Assembly: GCA_963772645.1 (NCBI GenBank)
Contig: CAVYYD010000011.1
Coordinates: 248,001 to 312,000, forward strand
Direction: 5' to 3'
DNA length: 64,000 bases
Source: DASSQJ01 sp963772645
Lineage (GTDB): Bacteria > Actinomycetota > Actinomycetes > Actinomycetales > Dermatophilaceae
This document shows positions 1 to 8,761 of the stretch, one piece after another; the stretch's first letter is position 1, and every line of letters begins with the position of its first letter. The notes under the pieces were generated by a model. It was not told where the DNA came from. It saw only the letters and a program-made list of their open reading frames with translations, and searched no databases. The position numbers and the translations under genes were made by a program.

Positions 1-186
1 GACGTCGCCCGGGTCGTGCTCGACGGCATCGACAAGCGCCGGTCCGTGGTCCTCACCGACCGGCTCGGTCGGCAGGCCTACTACGGCAAGCGCTTCGCGC
101 GGCCCCTCTACGACCGGATGATGACCCGCCAGGCCGCGCGCCTGGCCCGGCGGGCGGGCGTCGACCCCGGGGACCTGATGACCTGA
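1..186 (+). CDS. 3' end of a short-chain dehydrogenase-like gene (truncated by the window)
   Basis: An open frame enters from the left edge and stops at TGA 184-186, giving the last 61 residues (DVARVVLDGIDKRRSVVLTD onward). The basic tail, rich in Arg with an AYYGKRFARPLYDRMM segment, resembles the C-terminus of actinobacterial SDR-family oxidoreductases. The next gene is a complete SDR on the same strand, which fits tandem SDR genes. The catalytic part lies outside the window, so the family call rests on tail resemblance only. Confidence 0.5.
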   Translation, partial: DVARVVLDGIDKRRSVVLTDRLGRQAYYGKRFARPLYDRMMTRQAARLARRAGVDPGDLMT

Positions 187-261
187 CCCAAGCCGCGCGA
201 CCGCACCCTGCGCCCCCGGACCTGGCCGCCCGCAGCCACCGTCGACCACGAAAGGACTGCC

Positions 262-1014
262 ATGCCGACGACCATCATCACCGGCGCCAGCTCCGGGCTC
301 GGTGCCGAGATGGCGCGCCAGCTCGCCGCCCGCGGCTGGGACCTGGCCCTCTGCGCCCGCCGCGAGGACCGGCTGGAGGCGCTGCGCGCGGAGGTCCTCG
401 GGGCGCACCCGGACCGCCGGGTCGAGGTGCACGCCCTCGACGTCACCGACGACGACGCGGTGTTCGCGGTGTTCCGTGCCTTCCGGGAGGCGTTCGGCAC
501 CATCGACCGGGTCGTCGTCAACGCCGGGCTCGGCAAGGGCGCGCCGCTCGGCACCGGCCGCCACGACGCCAACCGGGAGACGGCGATGGTCAACTTCGTC
601 GGCGTGCTCGCCCAGATGGACGCGGCGACCGAGCTGTTCCGCGCGCAGGGCCGCGGCCACCTCGTCGTCGTCTCCTCGGTCACCGCGGTGCGGGGCATGC
701 CCCGGGCGATGACGACGTACGCCGCGACCAAGGCCGGGGTCGCGACGCTCGCCGAGGGCCTGCGCCACGAGATGCTCGGCGAGCCCGACCTCGACATCCG
801 GGTGAGCACGCTCTACCCCGGCTACATCCGCTCCGAGATGAACGAGCGGATGGCGCACACCCCGTTCATGGTCGACACCCCCACCGGGGTGCGGGCGATG
901 GTCGAGGCCATGGAGAAGGAGCGGGCCAGCGCCTTCGTCCCGGCCTGGCCGTGGGCGGTGCTGGGCCGTGCCCTGCGCGTCCTCCCGCTCCCCGTCGTGC
1001 GACGGATGGTGTGA
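262..1014 (+). CDS. SDR-family NAD(P)-dependent oxidoreductase
   Basis: A 250-residue classical short-chain dehydrogenase. The Rossmann cofactor motif TGASSGLG is at residues 7-14, the NAG motif at 87-89, and the catalytic Ser (138/139), Tyr153 and Lys157 lie in the S-x12-YAATK pattern. Length is normal for the family. GAAAGGA sits just upstream of ATG 262. The last 20 residues are hydrophobic and proline-containing, suggesting peripheral membrane contact. The TGA at 1012-1014 is one base before the GTG of the next gene, so the two are probably co-transcribed. The substrate cannot be read from the sequence. Confidence 0.9.
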   Translation: MPTTIITGASSGLGAEMARQLAARGWDLALCARREDRLEALRAEVLGAHPDRRVEVHALDVTDDDAVFAVFRAFREAFGTIDRVVVNAGLGKGAPLGTGRHDANRETAMVNFVGVLAQMDAATELFRAQGRGHLVVVSSVTAVRGMPRAMTTYAATKAGVATLAEGLRHEMLGEPDLDIRVSTLYPGYIRSEMNERMAHTPFMVDTPTGVRAMVEAMEKERASAFVPAWPWAVLGRALRVLPLPVVRRMV

Positions 1015-1015
1015 C

Positions 1016-1987
1016 GTGGCCCGGGTCGTCGTCACCGCAAGGCTCCCCGGCACCGCCGTGCAGCGGCTCCGGGCCGTCCACGACGTCCTGGCCCACGAGG
1101 GCGACGAGCCGATGGCCCGCGGGGCGCTGCTCGAGGCGGTGGCCGGCGCCGACGCCGTCATCGCCGCGCTCGTCGACCGGGTCGACGCCGAGCTCCTCGA
1201 CGCCGCCGGCCCGCGGCTGCGGGTCCTGGCCAACGTCGCCGTGGGCCACGACAACGTCGACCTCGAGGAGTGCGCGGAGCGGGGGGTCCTGGTCACCAAC
1301 ACCCCGGGGGTGCTGACCGACGCCACCGCCGACATCGCGTTCGCGCTCGTCCTCATGGTGACGCGACGGCTCGCCGAGGCCGAGCGTCAGGTCCGCACCG
1401 GTGAGCCGTGGGGCTGGGGGATGTTCCACCTCCTCGGCACCTCGGTGCAGGGCAAGACGATCGGCATCCTCGGCCCGGGCGCGATCGGGCTGGCCACGGC
1501 CCGACGTGCGCGGGCCTTCGGGATGTCGGTGCTCCTCTCCGGGCGTTCGCAGCCGGACCCCGCGGCGGTCGAGGAGCTCGACGCACGGGTGGTCGACCTG
1601 CCGACCCTGCTCGACGGCGCGGACGTCGTCTCGGTCCACACCCCGCTCACCGCGCAGACCCGGCACCTCATCGGGCCGCAGGCGCTACGCGCGATGAAGC
1701 GGACAGCCATCCTGGTCAACACCGCCCGCGGCCCGGTCGTCGACGAGTCGGCGCTCGTCGACGCGCTGCGGGCCGGTGAGGTCGCCGGGGCCGGTCTCGA
1801 CGTCTTCGAGGAGGAGCCGCGGGTGCATCCCGGACTGCTCGAGCGGGACGACGTCGTCCTCCTCCCGCACATCGGGTCGGCGACCGTGGAGACCCGCTCG
1901 GCGATGGCCGACCTGGCCGCGGACAACGTCCTGGCCGTCCTCGACGGGGGGGTGCCGCTCACCCCGGTCCGGCGCCGGGGCCGGTGA
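1016..1987 (+). CDS. D-2-hydroxyacid dehydrogenase (glyoxylate/hydroxypyruvate reductase type)
   Basis: A 323-residue enzyme of the D-isomer-specific 2-hydroxyacid dehydrogenase family, which reduces 2-oxoacids such as glyoxylate or hydroxypyruvate with NAD(P)H. The cofactor motif GPGAIG is at residues 153-158. Catalytic Arg lies in VNTARGP (about residue 238), Glu in DVFEEEP (about 267) and His in LPHIGSAT (about 285). The start is GTG 1016, one base after the SDR stop; an upstream ATG at 968 would overlap the SDR and adds non-family residues. The gene converges with glycerate kinase and overlaps its end by 29 bp, so hydroxypyruvate or glyoxylate to glycerate to phosphoglycerate is a plausible local pathway. 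Confidence 0.88.
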   Translation: MARVVVTARLPGTAVQRLRAVHDVLAHEGDEPMARGALLEAVAGADAVIAALVDRVDAELLDAAGPRLRVLANVAVGHDNVDLEECAERGVLVTNTPGVLTDATADIAFALVLMVTRRLAEAERQVRTGEPWGWGMFHLLGTSVQGKTIGILGPGAIGLATARRARAFGMSVLLSGRSQPDPAAVEELDARVVDLPTLLDGADVVSVHTPLTAQTRHLIGPQALRAMKRTAILVNTARGPVVDESALVDALRAGEVAGAGLDVFEEEPRVHPGLLERDDVVLLPHIGSATVETRSAMADLAADNVLAVLDGGVPLTPVRRRGR

Positions 1988-3109
1988 GCCACTCGGTCGC
2001 GACGCGGGACGCGGTGCGGCGGACCAGGTCCCGGGCGTCGGCGAGCGAGCGGGCCGGGTCGGGTTCGAGGTCGCTCAGCGGGTAGGTGGCGGCGAGCCCC
2101 AGGCGGCGCGCCGCCTGCCGGGAGAGCAGGTCGACCCCGCAGACCGCGACCGCCGGCACCAGGTGCCGGGCGGCCAGCCGCGCGACGCCGCCGACCGCCT
2201 TGCCCAGCGAGGTCTGGCGGTCGAGGGCGCCCTCGCCGGTGACCACGAGGACCGCGCCGTCGAGGGCCGCGTCCAGGTCGACGAGCTCGAGGACGACGTC
2301 CACGCCGGGGCGCCGGGTCCCGCCCAGCACCCCGAGCGAGCGCGAACCCGGCCCCACCGGCGGCGCCGGCCCCCGGCAGGCCCGCCGCGCCGGGCGCCAC
2401 CACCCGTGCCCAGCTGGGCGAGGGCCGCGTCGAGCAGGGCGACCTCGGGCGCCGAGGCCCCCTTCTGGGGCGCGAAGACATGGGCGGCGCCGGCCGGCCC
2501 GTGGAGCGGGCTGTCGACGTCGGTGGCCACGACGAGCTCGACGGTCCGCAACCGGGGGTCGAGGCCGCCCGGGTCGAACGCCACGACGTCCACGAGGGCC
2601 GCGCCCCCGTCGCCGACCGGGCGGCCCGCGGCGTCGGTGGCCCGAGCGCCGAGCGCCGAGAGCATCCCGCAGCCGCCGTCGGTGCTCGCCGAGCCGCCGA
2701 TGCCGACGACGAGCCGGTCCGGGCGCAGGTCGAGGGCGGCCCGCATCGCCTCCCCGAGGCCCCGGCTGGATGCCGTGAGCGGGGCCGGGACCCCGCCGCG
2801 CAGCCGCCCGAGCCCGCACGCGTCGGCCAGCTCGACGACCACGGTGCGCCGTCCGCCGGGCCCGGACCGCACCGCGAGGGTGGCGGTGACCGGCTCGCCG
2901 GTGGGTCCGTGGACCGCGGCCGGGACGGGCTCGAACCGCGCCGCCAGGGCGGCCGCCACGGTCCCCTCGCCCCCGTCGGCCACCGGGACGACCTGCACCA
3001 CCGCGGCCGGGACCACGTCCCGCACGCCGGAGCGGACCGCCGCGCCGACCTCGGTGGAGGTCAGGCAGCCCTTGAAGGCGTCGCTGGCGACGAGGACCCG
3101 GGGCGGCAC
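1959..3109 (-). CDS. Glycerate kinase (frame broken twice)
   Basis: Phosphorylates D-glycerate. The N-terminal part (3109 to about 2410) begins with VLVASDAFKGCLTSTEVG, typical of the GlxK/GarK family, and carries GGSASTDGGCGM. Family residues then continue in a second frame (VVAPGAAGLPGAGAAGG, about 2405-2345) and a third frame (GVDVVLELVDLDAAL through VTGEGALDRQTSLGKAVGGV) to TGA 1959-1961. Two compensating one-base errors near 2410 and 2340 explain this; family residues resume with no gap. The start is GTG 3109 behind GGAGG. It lies 27 bp downstream of the PPOX gene on the same strand and overlaps the dehydrogenase tail-to-tail. Read as an intact gene with sequence errors. Confidence 0.85.
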
Positions 3110-3136
3110 GCCTCCGAGCCTAGGGGGGTGTGCCGC

Positions 3137-3574
3137 TCAGTCCTCCTCGTGCGGCCGCATGTGCAGCCACGGGCGGCTCAGCTCGAAGTGCCGACCGGTC
3201 ACCTCGTCGACCTCGACCGCGATGACGTTGAACTTCGCGGTGTCGACCCACGGGCGCAGGGGGAGCTGCTCGACCTCGTCCTCCTCGTGCCGCTCCAGCT
3301 GGCGGGCCCGGCCGCGGACCACGACGCTGTGCGCCTCGTCCTCGCCGAACTCGTCGACCTCGAAGGCGACGTCGGCGTTCATCGTCAGCCCGAGGAGCTT
3401 GCTGCCCTCGGCGGTACGGAAGACGATGCGGTGCAGCGGGTCGATCGCGTAGTTGATCGGCACGATGTGGACCTCGCGGGCCAGGTGGAAGGCGAGGCGC
3501 CCGAACTCCTGGCTGCGGAGCAGCTCCCAGCACTCGTCCTCGGAGAGGGCCCTGACGGGGGAGTGGTCGGTCAT
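3137..3574 (-). CDS. Pyridoxamine 5'-phosphate oxidase-fold (PPOX) protein
   Basis: A 145-residue single-domain flavin/F420-binding split-barrel protein. The pattern SEDECWELLRSQEFGRLAF, followed by VPINYAID and FRTAEGSKL, is typical of the actinobacterial PPOX class. True PdxH enzymes are longer, so this is more likely a small flavin- or haem-binding reductase than the vitamin B6 enzyme. ATG 3574 is preceded by CAGGAGGCGAC, a good ribosome site. It precedes glycerate kinase by 27 bp on the same strand. Confidence 0.8.
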   Translation of the reverse strand: MTDHSPVRALSEDECWELLRSQEFGRLAFHLAREVHIVPINYAIDPLHRIVFRTAEGSKLLGLTMNADVAFEVDEFGEDEAHSVVVRGRARQLERHEEDEVEQLPLRPWVDTAKFNVIAVEVDEVTGRHFELSRPWLHMRPHEED

Positions 3575-3653
3575 GTCGCCTCCTGGGGTCCTGCACTCCG
3601 GTTCCTACTACCGACAGTAGTGCCGAGGCGGTGGCCCGGGCGGTCACAGTGGG

Positions 3654-3659
3654 TACTCT
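3654..3659 (+). promoter_or_regulatory. Leaderless-type -10 element of the monooxygenase gene
   Basis: TACTCT fits the actinobacterial -10 pattern TANNNT and ends 8 nt before the GTG at 3668, so the transcript would start at or next to the start codon. No ribosome-binding site is present. A small inverted repeat, ACTAC-N5-GTAGT (3607-3621), lies between this promoter and the divergent PPOX gene. Confidence 0.4.
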
Positions 3660-3667
3660 CACGTCTC

Positions 3668-4819
3668 GTGGCGGTGGAAGAGGTCGTCGTCGTCGGTGCC
3701 GGTCCGGGCGGGCTCGCGGTGGCCGCCGCGCTGCGCCGCCGGGGCGTGCGGGCCCTCGTCGTGGACCGGGCCGACGAGGTCGGGTCGAGCTGGCGGGGTC
3801 ACTACGACCGTCTGCACCTGCACACCCCCCGTGGCTGGTCGCACCTGCCCGGCCGGCGCATCCCGTGGCGGTTCGGGCGCTGGGTCGCCCGCGACGACGT
3901 CGTCCGCTACCTCGAGGGGTACGCCGACCACCACCGGCTGCGGCTGCGGCTCGGCACGGGCGTCACCCGCATCGACCGGGCGGACCGGGGCGGGGCGCGA
4001 TGGCTCGTGCGGCTGGACCCCGCCGAGGGCATCCCGGCGCGGAACGTCGTCGTCGCCACCGGGTACAACGACACCCCGGTCCCGCCGGCCTGGCCCGGGG
4101 TCGACGGCTTCACCGGCGAGCTGGTCCTCGCCCGCGACTACCGCCGCGGGCAGCCCTACGCCGGCCGCGACGTGCTCGTGGTCGGGACCGGCAACACCGG
4201 GACGGAGATCGCCACCGACCTCGCCGAGCACGGTGCCTCGCGGGTGCGGCTCGCCGTGCGCACGCCGCCGCACATCCTCCCGCGCTCCCGCCTGGGCTGG
4301 CCGGCGCAGGCCACGGGCATCCTCGTCCGGCGGCTGCCGCCGCGTCTCGTCGACCGGGTGGCCGCGGTGCTGGCCAGGGTCCAGGAGCCGGACCTGACCC
4401 GGTTCGGGATGCCGCGGGCCGGGGCGGACCTCTACTCCCGGGTCCTTCAGGGCCGGATCCCGGTGCAGGACGTCGGGATCGTCGAGGCCATCCGCACCGG
4501 CCGGGTCGAGCCGGTCGCCGCGGTCCAGGCGATGGAGGGTGATGCCGTCCTCCTCGCCGACGGGACCCGGCTGCGGCCCGACGTCGTCGTCGTCGCCACC
4601 GGGTACCGGGCCGGCCTGCAGCCCCTCGTCGGGCACCTCGGGGTCCTCGGCGACCGGGACCTGCCCCTCGTGCACGGCGCTCGCAGCCCGGCCGGTGCCG
4701 AGGGGCTGTGGTTCACCGGCTTCACCAACCCGATCTCCGGGATGCTCCGCGAGCTGCGGATCGACGCCGAGCGCATCGCCCGCGCCGTCACCCGGGCAGG
4801 CGCTCGGTCTCGATCGTGA
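3668..4819 (+). CDS. Flavin-containing monooxygenase / NAD(P)-binding FAD oxidoreductase
   Basis: A 383-residue class B-like flavin monooxygenase. The FAD-binding motif GAGPGGLAVA is near the N-terminus and is followed by the redox motif region SSWRGHYDRLHLHTPR. The second, NADPH-binding dinucleotide motif is GTGNTGTEIATD near residue 175. The C-terminal ATGYRAGLQPLVG segment is also usual for the family. GTG 3668 is chosen because family similarity begins at VEEVVVVGAGPGG; GTG 3674 is an alternative. The gene ends inside the tail of the convergent reductase gene (32 bp overlap). Substrate unknown. Confidence 0.85.
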   Translation: MAVEEVVVVGAGPGGLAVAAALRRRGVRALVVDRADEVGSSWRGHYDRLHLHTPRGWSHLPGRRIPWRFGRWVARDDVVRYLEGYADHHRLRLRLGTGVTRIDRADRGGARWLVRLDPAEGIPARNVVVATGYNDTPVPPAWPGVDGFTGELVLARDYRRGQPYAGRDVLVVGTGNTGTEIATDLAEHGASRVRLAVRTPPHILPRSRLGWPAQATGILVRRLPPRLVDRVAAVLARVQEPDLTRFGMPRAGADLYSRVLQGRIPVQDVGIVEAIRTGRVEPVAAVQAMEGDAVLLADGTRLRPDVVVVATGYRAGLQPLVGHLGVLGDRDLPLVHGARSPAGAEGLWFTGFTNPISGMLRELRIDAERIARAVTRAGARSRS

Positions 4820-6074
4820 ACGCGTGCGCCCGCAGGCGGTCGGCGAGCGGTCCGCCGAGGCCCGTGGCGGGGGTGAGCACGCCGCCCGAGGTGCCGGGAA
4901 GCCGGCCGGTGTCCTCGAGCAGGGCGAGCCCGGCCTGGCCCAGCATGATCGCCGTCCCGGTGTACCCGGGGTCGTAGGGCGCGGCGAACGTCGTGCGGTA
5001 CCGGGAGCCGTTGGTCGCCTCGGCGGTGACCTCCATCCGGAACCGGCCCGAGGCCATCGTCGCCACGCTCGGCCCCTCACCCGGGGCGGGCAGCACCCGG
5101 TCGAGCAGCGCACGGGTGGGGCCGAAGGCCAGCCCACCGGCGACGCCGAGGAGCCCGGCGGTGACCACCCCGGCGGTGACCGCGCCGCGTGCGCCGGCGC
5201 CGTAGTCGGAGTACTCCGCGTAGCGGAACTGCTCGCCGTAGCCGAGCAGGGACGCCGACCGCGCGACGACCCTGGTGTTGAACGCGGCCATGACGAACGG
5301 CCCGGTGAAGTGGCCGGTGTCCGGGTCGCGCCGCACCGGTGAGGCCGCCGCCGCGCGGCCGGCCAGCTGCTCCACGAGCCCGACCGCCCCGCCGCGCCGT
5401 TGCGCACCGGTCGGCCGCCGCCGTTGCGGACGGGGGCCCTCGACCAGTGCCCACGGGTCAGCCACGACCCGCCGGGCACCGGCGTCGGTGCGCATCTCCA
5501 GGGCCTGGGCGCGGGCGCTGTCGAAGGTGCCGCCGCTGAGCCCGCCCCGCATGCTCCGCACGGCGAGGACGGTCCGGCCGAGGTCCGCGCCGTCGGCCCG
5601 CGCGGCCCGCGCGGTGAGCAGGACCCCGAGGTCGCTCGGCACCGAGTCGAAGCCGCAGGCGTGGACGATGCGGGCGCCGCTGGCCCGCGCCACCTCGTGG
5701 TTGGCGGCGATGCTGCGGTGAACGAAGAGGACCTCGCCGGTGAGGTCGCCGTAGTGCGTGCCGGCCGCCGCGCAGGCCGCCGCCAGGGGACCGCCGTACC
5801 GGGCGAACGGCCCGACCGTGGTCAGCACCACCCGGGTGCGGGCGGCGAGGTCGGCGACGGCCGCCTCGTCGAGGGTGTCGACGACGAGGAGCGGCCAGCC
5901 GGAGGCGGCCTCGGCGAGCCCGGCCCGCAGCGACTCGAGGCGGTCGGCCGACCGCCCGGCGAGGCCGATACGGGTGCCCGGGGCGGCGTGCTCGGCGAGG
6001 TGCGCGGCGGTGAGCCGCCCGGCGAAGCCGGTGGCTCCGACGAGGACGAGGTCGAGCTCGCGGGTGCCGGTCAA
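4788..6074 (-). CDS. Saccharopine-dehydrogenase-like / trans-acting enoyl reductase family protein
   Basis: A 428-residue protein starting LDLVLVGATGFAGRLTAAHL, the Rossmann start of the saccharopine dehydrogenase NADP-binding family. Its C-terminal pattern (DPGYTGTAIMLGQAGLALLE) matches mycobacterial trans-acting enoyl reductase (Rv2449c/Rv2953-like) proteins. The family reduces lipid or polyketide double bonds in mycobacteria; here the substrate is unknown. The start is a rare TTG at 6074, supported by GGAG five bases upstream. The xylB stop lies 9 bp upstream on the same strand, so both are probably in one transcript. Confidence 0.82.
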   Translation of the reverse strand: MTGTRELDLVLVGATGFAGRLTAAHLAEHAAPGTRIGLAGRSADRLESLRAGLAEAASGWPLLVVDTLDEAAVADLAARTRVVLTTVGPFARYGGPLAAACAAAGTHYGDLTGEVLFVHRSIAANHEVARASGARIVHACGFDSVPSDLGVLLTARAARADGADLGRTVLAVRSMRGGLSGGTFDSARAQALEMRTDAGARRVVADPWALVEGPRPQRRRPTGAQRRGGAVGLVEQLAGRAAAASPVRRDPDTGHFTGPFVMAAFNTRVVARSASLLGYGEQFRYAEYSDYGAGARGAVTAGVVTAGLLGVAGGLAFGPTRALLDRVLPAPGEGPSVATMASGRFRMEVTAEATNGSRYRTTFAAPYDPGYTGTAIMLGQAGLALLEDTGRLPGTSGGVLTPATGLGGPLADRLRAHAFTIETERLPG

Positions 6075-6083
6075 CGGGGCTCC

Positions 6084-7514
6084 TCAGGCATCGTGGCGCG
6101 CGGTGGACGGGTGGGCGGCGGCCAGGACGGCGAGGTAGCGCCGCCGGGTGTCCTCGCCGGGCCCGGGCTCGCCGGGGTCGACGGTGACGTCCGTCGGGAC
6201 CTCCCAGGACGGGGGCGCGTCCTCGCCCGAGAGGGCCCAGGCGGCCTGGCGGGCGGCGCCGACCGCGACGTACTCGCCGGGGGCGGGGACGGCGACCGGG
6301 GCGGCGAAGAGGTCCGGCGCCACCTCCTGGACGGCCTCGGACGCGGCGGCGCCGCCGATGAGCAGCACCCGGTGCACCGGGCAGCCGGCGAGCCGGACCG
6401 CGTCGACCGCTCCGGCGAGGCCGAGCAGCATGCCCTCGACGACGGCGCGGGCCAGGTTCTCGGGGGTGGCGTTGGCGCGGGTCAGCCCGTGGACGGACCC
6501 GGTGGCGGTCGGCAGGTTCGGGGTGCGCTCGCCGTCGAGGAAGGGCAGCAGGGTCAGCCCCCCGGCACCCGGGCGGGCCGCGAGGGCGAGCCGGCTCAGC
6601 CCGTCGAGGTCGACCCCGAGCATCGCGGCGCCGGCGGTGAGGACCCGGGCGGCGTTGAGGGTGCAGACGAGCGGGAGGAAACCGCCCTCCGCATCCGCGA
6701 AGGACTGCACGAAGCCGCTCGGGTCGGCCGTCGGGCGGTCGTGGCGGGCGAAGGCGGTGCCGGAGGTGCCGAGCGACACGACGACGTCCCCGGGCTGCAG
6801 GCCCAGTCCCAGCGCGGCGCCCATGTTGTCGCCGGTGCCCGGTGCCACCGCCATCCCCGCGGCCGTGCGGCCGACGACCTCGGCCGGCCCGGCCACCCGG
6901 GGGACGCCGAGGGGGCGCCCGGCGGCGAGCTCGAGGAGGTCGGGGCGGTAGATGCGGGTGCCGGCGTCGAAGTAGCCGGTGCCGGACGCGTCACCGGCGT
7001 CGGTGGTCCACTCCTCGAAGCCGCCGCCCGCCGCGAGGACGCGGCCGGTCAGCCAGTCGTGCGGGAGGACGACGTCGGCCGCGCGTTCCATCGCGGCGGG
7101 CTCGCTGTCGCGGACCCAGCGCAGCTTGCTCGCGGTGATGGCCGCCACCGGGACGACGCCCACCGCCTGCGCCCACGCGGCCGGCCCGCCGAGCTCGGCG
7201 ACGAGGTCGGCGGCCGTTCCCGCGGACCGGGTGTCGTTCCACAGCAGGGCGGGACGGACCACCTCGCCGGCCTCGTCGAGGAGCACGAGGCCGTGCTGCT
7301 GGCCACCCACGGCGACCGCGGACACCCCCTCGAGCAGGCCCCCGGACGTCGCCTCCTCGAAGGCTCGCCACCAGTGGGCCGGATCGACCTCGGTGGCGTC
7401 GGGGTGGGCGGCGCGGCCGCTGCGGACCACCTCTCCGGTGGCGGCGTCGCAGACGAGCACCTTGCACGACTGGGTCGAGCTGTCGACCCCGGCGACGAGC
7501 GTGCGGTCGGTCAC
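6084..7514 (-). CDS. xylB: Xylulokinase (FGGY carbohydrate kinase)
   Basis: A 476-residue FGGY-family sugar kinase. The N-terminal phosphate loop is VAGVDSSTQSCKVLV, and the FGGY N-domain residues WWRAFEEA, QQHGLVLLD and LLWNDTRS are typical of xylulokinases; the C-domain ATP site contains LIGGAAASEAVQEV. It phosphorylates D-xylulose, feeding the pentose phosphate pathway. Start GTG 7514 follows GGGAGGACACCA. It lies close to a ROK regulator and a XylFGH-type transporter, which supports a pentose role. No xylose isomerase gene is in the window. Confidence 0.88.
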   Translation of the reverse strand: MTDRTLVAGVDSSTQSCKVLVCDAATGEVVRSGRAAHPDATEVDPAHWWRAFEEATSGGLLEGVSAVAVGGQQHGLVLLDEAGEVVRPALLWNDTRSAGTAADLVAELGGPAAWAQAVGVVPVAAITASKLRWVRDSEPAAMERAADVVLPHDWLTGRVLAAGGGFEEWTTDAGDASGTGYFDAGTRIYRPDLLELAAGRPLGVPRVAGPAEVVGRTAAGMAVAPGTGDNMGAALGLGLQPGDVVVSLGTSGTAFARHDRPTADPSGFVQSFADAEGGFLPLVCTLNAARVLTAGAAMLGVDLDGLSRLALAARPGAGGLTLLPFLDGERTPNLPTATGSVHGLTRANATPENLARAVVEGMLLGLAGAVDAVRLAGCPVHRVLLIGGAAASEAVQEVAPDLFAAPVAVPAPGEYVAVGAARQAAWALSGEDAPPSWEVPTDVTVDPGEPGPGEDTRRRYLAVLAAAHPSTARHDA

Positions 7515-7583
7515 TGGTGTCCTCCCTGACGGTCTGGGTCGGACCCCGATCCTCGCAGACCGCCACCCTGGCCGCCGCCGCGG

Positions 7584-8633
7584 CTAGCGCCCCGCGGTGG
7601 CCCGGGCCTGGGCCGCGTCGTACCGACGGTCGGCGGCGTCGACGCTCGCCCGGACGTCGACGTCGACCCCGGCGCGGGCCGCGGCGGCGAGCGCCCTGGC
7701 GCTGTGCAGGTCGGGGACCCCGACGCTCTCCGGCACGATCGTGTTGTCGGCCGTGGCGTACCCGCGCTGCTGCGCGGCGAGGCGGTCGGCGGTCCGTGCG
7801 GCCGTGCGCAGCAGCGCTCCGGTCACCTTGAGGGTCGAGCCGGTGACGTACGGGCTCACCGTCGGGGTGTAGCCGGACGCGTGCCCGGACCGGTTCGGGT
7901 GGTAGGACTCGACGATCGGGTTCGACAGACCGTTGATCCACTCGGTGGGGTCACAGACGGCGTGCCCGACGAAGCGCGACGTCGGGTCGGCGAACGAGAA
8001 GCCGGCCGCGGTCGCCCGCCCGGACATCACCGAGTTGATGAGGTCGGCGGTCGCGTTGAGCCGGCTCTCCTCGGTGGAGGAGAACCAGGTGAACAGGTTG
8101 CAGTCCCGGCCGTCGAAGATCCGCGGGTAGCCGACGACGGTGACCTTGGCCGCCGGCGCGAGCGAGCGGATCCGGGCGTAGAGCCCGTCCAGTCGGGCGG
8201 GCAGGGTGTACCGGATGAAGCTCTGCGCACCGGCGATGGCGCCGTAGCAGTCGCTGATCCACGACGGGAGCGCGCACTCGGTGAGGACGTCGGCGAACCC
8301 GGCGTCGTTGCCACCGACCGAGATCGTCACGTACGCGGTCGACGCGGACAGTGCCGGGAGCTGGAGGCTCGCCACGTCCGCGACGGTGGCGCCGGAGCAG
8401 GCCCGGAAGTTCAGGGCGTAGCCCTTGGCCGCGGCGATCAGCGAGGGGTAGGCGTAGGTGGAGCGCAGGCAGCTGGTTCCGTCGTCGAGGTAGGACCGGG
8501 TGCCGGTCCCCGAGGAGTAGCTGTCGCCGAGGGCGACGTACGCGGGCGGGACCGCGGCGGCGGTCGTCGCCGGGAGCAGCAGCGCGGCCACGGCGCCGAG
8601 GGCGGCGGTGACCAGGGCACGGCGTCGGGCCAT
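7584..8633 (-). CDS. Secreted SGNH/GDSL hydrolase (lipase/esterase)
   Basis: A 349-residue exported esterase. Residues 1-27 form a Sec signal (MARRR, then a hydrophobic core ending TTAAA). GDSYSSG at 36-42 carries the nucleophile Ser38, GGNDAGF supplies the oxyanion Asn, and SYHPNRSGHASGY carries the catalytic His. Cysteine pairs fit an extracellular fold like Streptomyces esterases. ATG 8633 follows GGAGGACCCC. About 90 residues after the catalytic His form an Ala-rich helical tail with no recognised domain. It lies 69 bp upstream of xylB on the same strand. Confidence 0.87.
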   Translation of the reverse strand: MARRRALVTAALGAVAALLLPATTAAAVPPAYVALGDSYSSGTGTRSYLDDGTSCLRSTYAYPSLIAAAKGYALNFRACSGATVADVASLQLPALSASTAYVTISVGGNDAGFADVLTECALPSWISDCYGAIAGAQSFIRYTLPARLDGLYARIRSLAPAAKVTVVGYPRIFDGRDCNLFTWFSSTEESRLNATADLINSVMSGRATAAGFSFADPTSRFVGHAVCDPTEWINGLSNPIVESYHPNRSGHASGYTPTVSPYVTGSTLKVTGALLRTAARTADRLAAQQRGYATADNTIVPESVGVPDLHSARALAAAARAGVDVDVRASVDAADRRYDAAQARATAGR

Positions 8634-8749
8634 GGGGTCCTCCAGGAAGGTCGTGTGGTGCGCGTCACCCTAGGGCCGGAGGCTCCGGCGCGCTCGTCGA
8701 ACGGGCGCCACCCGCGCCGCCGCCCCTTCCGTCCGGCCGTCGGCTCGCT

Positions 8750-8755
8750 TATCTT
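8750..8755 (+). promoter_or_regulatory. -10 element of a leaderless ROK transcript
   Basis: TATCTT ends 6 nt before the GTG at 8762, the spacing that places the transcription start on the start codon. There is no Shine-Dalgarno sequence in front of the gene. Confidence 0.5.
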
Positions 8756-8761
8756 TAGGCC